Shown here: positions 57,358-64,000 of the stretch, in pieces
How positions within the stretch are numbered: the first letter of the stretch is position 1
Layout: every line of letters begins with the position of its first letter
Assembly (NCBI RefSeq): GCF_963082655.1
Contig: NC_081553.1
Location: forward strand, 193,629,373 to 193,693,372
Origin: Stomoxys calcitrans
Lineage: Eukaryota; Arthropoda; Insecta; Diptera; Muscidae
Direction: 5' to 3'
Length of the DNA: 64,000 nucleotides
Notes under the pieces: model-generated
The model's input: the letters and a program-made list of their open reading frames with translations, nothing else
Told to the model about the DNA's origin: nothing
Databases searched by the model: none
Translations under genes and position numbers: made by a program

Positions 57358-57552
57358 TTAAGTCCATACATAATATCTCGAAAAACCATGCTGTTTATTA
57401 TAAGCCGCAAAATATTTTAAAATAAATTCTTGCGATTTTAGATAGACACCAACAATCTCTACCACATGAAAGCCTTGGAAAGCTACAAGAAGTGACCATA
57501 TAGTTAGAACGGAAAATAAAACAAATTTCCACAAGTTCATAATAGTTTGCAT
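57358..57552 (-). other. possible small secreted peptide
   Basis: A 64-codon frame with an internal Met at residue 5. MNLWKFVLFSVLTIWSLLVA is a good signal-peptide-like segment, followed by about 40 polar and aromatic residues ending SRYYVWT. It lies in DNA without recognisable repeats. No promoter, homology or second exon is seen, and AT-rich DNA often yields hydrophobic frames. Confidence 0.22.
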
Positions 57553-58239
57553 GTACTTGGAATATTTTGCATACTCGTATACTCAAAAATTATTGAGTAA
57601 TAAAGCGGAAAAGAAACAAAAATGCGCAAATCAATGGCAGCGAAAAAGCGACAAGATATCTAAACAAATGTAAAAACAGATGCACCATTCGATAACACAG
57701 AACAAAACAAAACCAAGAAACCAGATATTATCAGCAAAACATAAACAATGTTCGGCAACCAACAGCTTAGTAGAAAGGGTTGCCAAACTTATGAAAAAAA
57801 TTGTAAGCTACAAATGTGATTCATATGTTTGCACTCGTAGTAGGGCATCTGAAGTAGTAGATAAAAATTCACTAGCAAGCAAATTAAATGGAGCTTCTTC
57901 TGTTTTTTTCTTTCGAGTATTATAGAAAAGTCTGTTGAAAATAAAATGGAAAATTTCTTGACACTTCCTCAAACTCATTCTTAACAGATTATTTTCAAAG
58001 AAAACATTATATAATTTTAACAACATGGTCTAAACTAGCGCATTTTGTGTTATAGGTGGCATGGAAAACGCTTATTATTACTGTTGCTTTAGGAAAATGG
58101 CCTCATTTAGACCTAGTTTTATTAAGAACATTACAAATGTAAATTTTTTGTATTTTATTGAATTATTTTCATTCAAAGACCTCAAAATAAAGCTGTGGTG
58201 AATTTACAAATTATCTCACCACACCACGACCACTGCAGT

Positions 58240-59037
58240 GTGTATTAAGCGGAGATCATTGTAATTAAGGAAGTGGTGAATGGTTAAGATATAATGTCAT
58301 AACGATAATTGGCATAAATATCTTCTCAGACAGCCAGGCAGCCATTAAATTCCTGGATAACGTATTGCTGAACACAAAAACCGCCCTCGACTATCGCAGA
58401 TATCTTAACGAGATGGCTGTAAAGTTCAAAATTCACATAATCTGAGTGCCGGGCCACAGAGATATCCCAGGGAATTGTAAAGCGGACGAGCTTGCGAGAC
58501 TAGGATCTACCTTACATAATCCAGGGTAAGATAAGTTTTTATGCCTAGGCCCGAAGGACTACGAATGACACATGGTCACAAAGAGGGGACTGTGAGCATT
58601 CCAAAACTATGTGGCCCCATCTAGAGTTGAAGAGGTCTACTGCGTTGCTGCCACTGGCTAGAACAGACGTCTCAGTCATTGTTTCCGTCATGACAGGTCA
58701 CTATCTAATCGGAAAACATGCTGACAGACTGAAGGTTGCCAGCAACGACTTTTGCAGAAGCTGTGAGGACATCGAAGAAGAGAATATAAAACACCTTCTG
58801 TGCGTGTGTGCCGCACTAGCAGTCAAAAGGAGTTCCACTTTAGGTTTTCATTTCTTTGGGAATCTGTCTGACTTAGCGAATGTGAAGATTCGCAAGTTTT
58901 TGGACTTTTTAAAGCGATCTGGATGGTTCAACTGTAGGAACTAAAAGGCCTTCTTCTGTTCCTGTGGTATCACAATGGACGAAAACGTCTAAGTGAGTCT
59001 GATGGTAGAGATCCCCTTAAACCAAACCTAACCTAAC
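58240..59037 (+). mobile_element. RNase H-bearing LINE, copy C (best frame)
   Basis: 5'-truncated copy starting TGTGTATTAAGCGGAGATC. Translated pieces in order: IFSDSQAAIKFLDN and TALDYRRYLNEMA (RNase H), then a broken VPGHRDIPGNCKADELARL, then an open frame 58609-58944 with RSTALLPLARTDVSVIVSV, a cysteine cluster SCEDIEEENIKHLLCVCAAL and FLDFLKRSGWFN before the stop. The 3' UTR contains TGTGGTATCACAATGGAC and GTCTAAGTGAGTCTG, and the tail is ACCTAACCTAACCTA (to 59037). These 3' words are the ones shared with SINE-B. Stops in the RNase H part make it inactive. Confidence 0.8.
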
Positions 59038-60074
59038 CTATGCTATAGCTGTGCTAACAGCCAAATTTTTCTAATTGTTTAGGTTAGAATTGCATAAACA
59101 TTTTTGGTTCGAAAATCAATCTCATGTCTGTTTTTTCGTACAAAGTTTGCAATAGACGAGATTGAAATTTGCCTAAAAACCACGATGCAAAAAAGCACGC
59201 GGTTGCATATAAAAACAAGTTTCGATAGTAGATGGTAGCGACTATTGAGCTCTAATTTTAGTGGAAAATTTTTTCTTTTAGAGAATATGTTAAGTTTTGC
59301 TTATAAATGTCTTCAAACATTACCATTCGCACTTTTTTGAAATTGAGGTGTGGTTAGTTTTGAAATAAACTCACCACACCGTGGTGAAAGCGTGGAAATG
59401 TGTAATTTTTAAGTCTGGTGCTATATAAATTCTAATTTTTTACGTAAAGACAGTCAATCTGAATAGAAAGTTATGATTTGTTAAATCCTTGCAGAACCGT
59501 TACTCAGACACCAAGGCATCACAAAATCAGGACTACCATCAACAAAACGATGACTGTAAATACTACGATACTTTTTTATGGTATCGCAAGACTTCAACAA
59601 TTTTATAAAATTGCTTACATATTCCGCTTAGAGCAGTTCTTAGTTTTGCTTAATCATGATTTAAATCATTTCCAATCATACTTTTTTGTATGCCTATAGG
59701 TTTCATCTTTCCAAAGCAATTAAAATTAAGGTGTGGTGAATTTTCGACTTAACTCACCATACTGTGTTAAAAATCAGGAAATGTATATTTTTTTAGTTTG
59801 ATACAATATACGCTCTAGTTATTTCCCATAAGACACTCAAACTATAAATGTTACTCTGAAATAACAAAATAATTAAAAAAAAATACTTGCAGAAATGTCG
59901 CTACAGGCTAAGTGTTCCAAGCAATTACAATGACAAAAACACTACCGGTAAGCCTTCTTTTTATAGCATCAAAAGACTTAAAGCCCCGAATTTTGGCTTT
60001 GAAATTGTACATGTTCTAAGATGCACACAAAATGCCTAAAAATTTATGATTCCAAATGCTTTAAGTCAAGTTTA

Positions 60075-60729
60075 AGCAAAACTCTACAGACTCTCTTATA
60101 AATGCTTCAATGCTGTCTTCCAATGCGCTAATTGATGCGGTATTGTCTGTATAGACATGAACTTTAACATAGCCCCAAAAAAAATGGTCTAAAGGCGTTG
60201 AATCGCACCATATAGGCGGTCAATTGGCCGGTTCGGAAAGTGAAATGAAATGTTCACCGTACTTGCCTCTCAATAAGTCCATTGCTATGCGAGCTGTGTT
60301 GCATGTGGCAAAAAAGTTGGATATCATTTCACGATAACTCTCACCATTCACAGTTACGTTACCATTCGCATCATCTTTGAAGAAGTACGTTCCATTGATG
60401 CCACCAGCCCATAAACCACACCAAATTGTGACCTTTTCTTGATACCATGGTAGCTCTTGCAATGCTTCTGCCTGATCTTAACTCCAAAACCGACAATTCT
60501 GCTTATTTACGTACCCGTTGAGCCAAAAATGAGCTTCGTCGCTGATCGACAAGAAGCGCGCGATGAACTTTCTTAAGAAGAGCATTTTGATAATAAAATT
60601 TAATAATTTGCAAGCGTTGTTCGTTTGTAAGACGATTCATGGTTAAATTATGGACCAAACAACACACGAAACGTGCCTGAGCTATTTAAACCAGTGTTGT
60701 CAAAAAGATTTATTTAAAAAATCACCCTT
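60075..60729 (-). pseudogene. Tc1/mariner element with internal deletion
   Basis: The minus-strand right end is AAGGGTGATTTTTTAAATAAA (60729 downwards) next to TA at 60730-60731. The transposase start is at 60640 (MNRLTNEQRLQII). After KVHRALL it jumps to a DEAHFWLNGYVNKQ-type region in another frame, then an open stretch with VTIWCGLWAGGINGTYFFKD, a missing block before CNTARIAMDLL, GEHFIS, and CDSTPLDHFFWG (near 60200-60180), which carries the last acidic residues. It decays near 60075. At least two deletions and several frame breaks make it dead. Confidence 0.75.
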
Positions 60730-60933
60730 TAATACTAGACTTAAAAAATAGGAATTTTCATATTTTTTTACCATGGTGTGGTGAATTTAGATAGAAAACT
60801 GAAAGAGTCCAGACTTTTCTAAAAGGATTGAACAAATTATTTTGTTACTTCAAAATTAGGTCTATAGTTTGAGAGTCTTTTGGTAAATAACTAGAGCATA
60901 TTTAGTATCAAACTTAAGAAATGCTTATACCAA

Positions 60934-61190
60934 TAGCAGATGTTAGCGGTTGTCCGCATATGACGCTGAACGCCTGGGTTCGAATCCTGGCGATAACATC
61001 AGAAAAAAATTTTCAGCGATGGTTTTTCCCTACTAATGATGGCCAAATTTGTGGGGTACTATACCATGTAAAAACTTCTCTCCAAAGAGGTGTTGCACTG
61101 AGGCACGCCGTTCGGACTCGGCTATAAAAAGGAGAACCCTTATCAATGAGCTTAAAATTTGATTCGGACAGCACTCAGTGATAGGTGTGC
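60934..61190 (+). mobile_element. SINE-A, 3'-truncated copy
   Basis: GCAGATGTTAGCGG (A-box region), CCTGGGTTCGAATCC (B box, 60977-60991), TTTTTCCCTACTAATG, CTCTCCAAAGAGGTG, GACTCGGCTATAAAAAGG and CAGCACTCAGTGATA. The LINE-like 3' end is missing. Confidence 0.8.
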
Positions 61191-61440
61191 CCCAGCATTT
61201 TCAATACCAATATCTATAATACGGTGTGGTGAGTTTAGTGAGAAACTCACCACATCTTAATTTCAATTGGTTTAAGAGGATGCTAAGTATAGCCATAAAA
61301 AAAGTATGTTTTCTAATGATTTAGTTCATATTTAAATAAAACTAAACAGATTCTCGAAGATGCAATAATGGGCACACATTAGACACCAAACTATAGTTTT
61401 TTAGTTTTTAAGTTATATGCTAGAATAATAAAGATTCCTA

Positions 61441-61955
61441 CAGGAAAGTCTCGGCTAACTCTCACTCACGCAGAAATCATAATCACACCGCAATCAAAAG
61501 ACCTAAGCCCACATCAGTTCCGCTAACCTTCAACATTTTGGAAACGATGAAAACCCCACACATTTCTCTTTTAGAGATTGGCAATCCCTTTGAGAAGTTT
61601 GACACTGTTCCTTAATGGAATGTTTATGGGCAAATTGGCAATCCCTCTCCCAAATGGTGTAAGTTTTGCCACAAAACTTCTGCCAGCTTTAGATTAAGCA
61701 GAGTATTTTGTTCAGCATTTGAAATTATTGCGAAAAACTTTAACAAAATTTTAAAAATTTTTTAAACACTAGTAAATAAATTTTTGTGTACTAACCCTAT
61801 CTTACATACCTATTACACTTGGATTAATTGTTTTTAAGTGCTCCTTTAAAGCCGTTATTTCACATGTTTTTAGCCTTTACGTTTTTTATATAGGTTTTGA
61901 CATTTGCTCATGTGAAAAGCCGCATAGAGTGCCAACCCTTAGACATAACATTTTA
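61441..61955. other. AT-rich DNA with a SINE-A 3' fragment
   Basis: About 61590-61640 has GAGAAGTTTGACACTGTTCC and GGAATGTTTATGGGCAAA, a SINE-A end. No gene. Confidence 0.45.
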
Positions 61956-62192
61956 TTGGGTTGCCCAAAAAGTAATTGCAGATTTTTTAAAAGAAAGTTA
62001 ATGCATTTTTAATAAAACTTAGAATGAACTTTAATCAAATATACTTTTTTTACACTTTTTTTCTAAAGCAAGCTAAAAGTAACTGCTGATAACTGACAGA
62101 AGAAAGAATGCAATTACAGAGTCACAAGCTGTGAAAAAATTTGTCAACGCCGACTATATGAAAAATCCGCAATTACTTTTTGGTCAACCCAA
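61956..62192. mobile_element. 237-bp mariner-type MITE
   Basis: Inverted ends TTGGGTTGCCCAAAAAGTAA and its near complement TTACTTTTTGGTCAACCCAA, flanked by TA on both sides (61954-61955, 62193-62194). No transposase. Such termini are typical of insect mariner-like MITEs. Confidence 0.85.
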
Positions 62193-63059
62193 TACTATTT
62201 TCCTACAATTGTTTTGGATGGGCTTGAAAACTATATAGACATTAACTTTGCTTGCGGCAACACTGTTATTCACCGTTTTTTGCCTTCTTCAAGTGTAGTT
62301 TTTTTTTCTTCGTACCTCATTGAAACATATGAGGTAAACGGGTGTTTTTACGATGACTTTATAAAGTAAAACCGGAACAAAGATAGCAAGAGAAAGATAC
62401 ACAAATTGAAGCTTCAAGTCTCCCCAAAGCAAGAAAAAACACAAAATAAATAAACAAAATGGACAACAACAAACTGCAGATGTGTACTAAATTTGTGCTT
62501 GTTATTTGCCCCTCCGTCTCTGGACCCCTAGCTCTTTTATTTACGAATATTGTATATGGTATCGTAAAATTTGATTTGTTTGGGTGTAATTTCTTGCTGT
62601 TATTTTCCTTGGGGTCTTTCGCTCTCACGTTATCTCTCTCTCTCCCCCCACAAACTCTCTTGATAGTTTATGCGGCTTATTCATGTGATGACGCCCTTTT
62701 GAAGGTGGTGGTTAGTTGGTTGTGCGGTACGTTTGGGGTGTTGTTGGATGCTTGCAGACATAAAGCAACGAGACAATAACGGCAGCAACAACAACAACAA
62801 AGCTTCGCAGCATAATAAAAAATTATACTGTTAAATTTTTTTTTGGTGAGTCATCGTCATACTATTCATCCATTTATTGGACTGACGTTGAAGTTGAATT
62901 GTGAGATTTTAAGTTTTATGTAATTATGAAAACATGAAAACAAATATTTTTGTTGGCTGTAGCCAGGGGCTGAACAAGAGCAGTTTTTGCAAAGGCCTTT
63001 GAATAGGTAATTTTTGATATATGAAATTGAAGGGCAAGATTTTGGAATATATTGATTAA
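62193..63059. other. unique DNA with one unconvincing ORF
   Basis: A 106-codon plus-strand frame at 62459-62779 (MDNNKLQMCTKFVLVICPS...) follows an ACAAAATGG context and is hydrophobic in its first 75 residues. No family is recognised and the minus strand is also open there. I would not annotate it as a gene without transcript evidence. Confidence 0.25.
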
Positions 63060-63500
63060 GTTAGGTTAAGAAGCAACATGCTATTCTAGTTCTAGCTCCT
63101 GCCTTTCAACCAGCCAGATCCCTTCGAAAAGCCTAATAAATTGCGAATATTTATTCCGAGTAATTCAGAAAAGTCTTTAAAGATAAGTCTTAAGCGCTTA
63201 CTGTTCCCAAATTTTTAACCATCTGTCATCCTTTGCTCCTCATGGCTTCTCTCTGGCATATCTCTGTGGCCGGACTTGCATTATGTTATATCTTATCCCT
63301 CTTAGATCTCTCCCTGCTACTAACTGCAGAGATTAGATAAACTCGACATACCCTGTCCTAGTTCGTTAGAGTAAACACCGAAGACCTCATGGCCTTTTTG
63401 TTTGGAACCATTTAAGTAGATGTGTTTAAGTACTTCCTATTACCAGGGATATTGAAGTCTTATACGACTCTATCAGTTATAGTGAAGAAGGTCTATAATC
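63060..63500 (-). repeat. RNase H-bearing LINE, decayed copy D
   Basis: TTAGGTTAAG tail near 63061, then GATCCCTTCGAAAAGCCTAAT and ATTGCGAATATTTATTCCG, which align with 11965-12020 of copy B. Later parts (ATATCTCTGTGGCCGG, TATTACCAGGGATATTGA) align with copies A and B. No frame survives. Confidence 0.6.
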
Positions 63501-63689
63501 CTATTTACCCGAAATATTAAATAATGTGTATATTATAAACATGTCTCTAGTTGCAGTTTAACCAAAGATAAAGGTCCCTCAACACCACTGCAAGTAGCAC
63601 AGTATTTTTCCACAGAGTCATTGTTGTCCTCAATTTGGCTGTGTTGTACTTTTGAAGTTACTTGTAATCCTAAGAATTGGAGTTGCTAC

Positions 63690-63895
63690 TAAAAAAATAC
63701 AACCGATTTAAGCCCCAAACGATTGCCAATAGCTTGTCCTGTTGTTATATTATCGAATTTTAGATTAATCAATTTTGGTATTTTTCATAAAACCAAAATA
63801 GCCGAAACGTACTGTTTCAAATTTCATCCAAATCGGACGAAAAATGCGCGTTTTATAGGCTCAATACACAATATCGGGAGATCGATATTTATTTT
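63690..63895 (+). repeat. 153-bp repeat family B fragment
   Basis: CAAATTTCATCCAAATCGGAC, AAAATGCGCGTTTTATAGGC and ATATCGGGAGATCGATA follow the family B unit order. Confidence 0.55.
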
Positions 63896-64000
63896 ATTAT
63901 TATTATTCGTTTCTTTATTTTGCAATTATCATTTTAGTCCATAATTTCATACAAAATTAATAATGTTTGGTTTATATATATAAATATTTACAGTTCATTT

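Larger units (their letters stand above)
58190..61440. repeat. 3-kb inverted-repeat structure with GTGGTG hairpins
   Basis: Five short palindromes of type GTGGTGAGTTT/AAACTCACCAC lie at about 58191, 59347, 59728, 60775 and 61216. Flanks of the first three are direct repeats: CTTGCAGAA and GGAAATGT words follow 59347 and 59728 at the same distance. Flanks of the last two are inverted: 60836-60925 is the complement of about 59797-59875, and 61250-61420 is the complement of about 59620-59727. The arms are diverged. A LINE (58240-59037), a mariner (60075-60729) and a SINE-A (60934-61190) are inserted in or next to it. Confidence 0.6.

Noticed and set aside
59022..59037. Telomeric TTAGG/CCTAA repeats
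   Set aside because: Only two to three units, each at the 3' end of a LINE or SINE; they are retroelement tails, and flies lack TTAGG telomeres.
60934..61000. Possible tRNA gene (also 19541-19501 and 54648-54590 on the minus strand)
   Set aside because: The same tRNA-like head is joined to an identical 250-bp body in every copy; this is SINE-A.

Overview
This window looks like repeat-rich nuclear DNA of a higher fly (Diptera, most likely a calyptrate such as Muscidae). The evidence is the AT-rich base composition, short introns with fly-type splice sites, a dementin/TMCC-like gene, jockey-type and RNase H-bearing LINEs, Tc1/mariner relics, a Ty3/gypsy retrotransposon primed by tRNA-Lys, and tRNA-derived SINEs. 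Nothing suggests a prokaryote. The species cannot be fixed from the sequence alone.

Host gene content is small. The left end carries the 5' part of a minus-strand gene whose second exon (1774-1965) reads into the start of the TMCC coiled-coil domain, so I call it the dementin (dmtn/TMCC) orthologue. It joins a first coding exon at 2063-2510 across a 97-bp intron. A second possible first exon at 8239-8425 has a matching splice phase. The next exon downstream is not visible in 1-1773, which holds LINE, SINE and other repeat debris. The rest of the window reads as intron or intergenic DNA, with only weak coding candidates (22915-23100, 50985-51091, 57358-57552, 62459-62779).

The centrepiece is a complete Ty3/gypsy element at 24194-30696. 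It has two 695-bp LTRs that look identical by eye, a tRNA-Lys primer site, one unbroken 1579-codon gag-pol frame, a polypurine tract and a 4-bp CCCT target duplication. It sits in the last bases of a palindromic Tc1/mariner derivative (23598-24193).

Most of the remainder is layered repeats. Family A (14471-16692, 20345-21749, 21845-22866, 36760-38298), family B (10310-10952, 18058-19062, 40131-41697 and fragments) and family C (12654-13110) all contain tandem units of about 153 bp. Families A and B have subterminal inverted repeats like Helentron/DINE elements. A CTAGT-ended, Helitron-like family (3960-6060 split, 9806-10310, 19066-19900 split, 31745-32816, 36561-38882 split) acts as landing ground for other elements. 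A 28-bp AT-rich tandem repeat fills 6061-7860 and flanks 9293-9560. Blocks of ATCGAT/TATCGATA-based tandem repeats with periods of 18, 19, 21 and about 22 bp recur from 35.3 to 56.4 kb.

Several short retroelements seem to borrow LINE tails. A 162-bp tRNA-headed SINE with a perfect 10-bp target duplication (32828-32989) shares its 3' end with the RNase H LINE (4173-5335, 11846-12606, 58240-59037). A 103-104-bp CAA-tailed element (232-334, 49593-49696), with the same 5' start and 11-12-bp target duplications in both copies, shares its tail with the jockey-type LINE at 1018-1623. At 58.2-61.4 kb a roughly 3-kb inverted-repeat structure carries five GTGGTG hairpins and has been invaded by a LINE, a mariner and a SINE.
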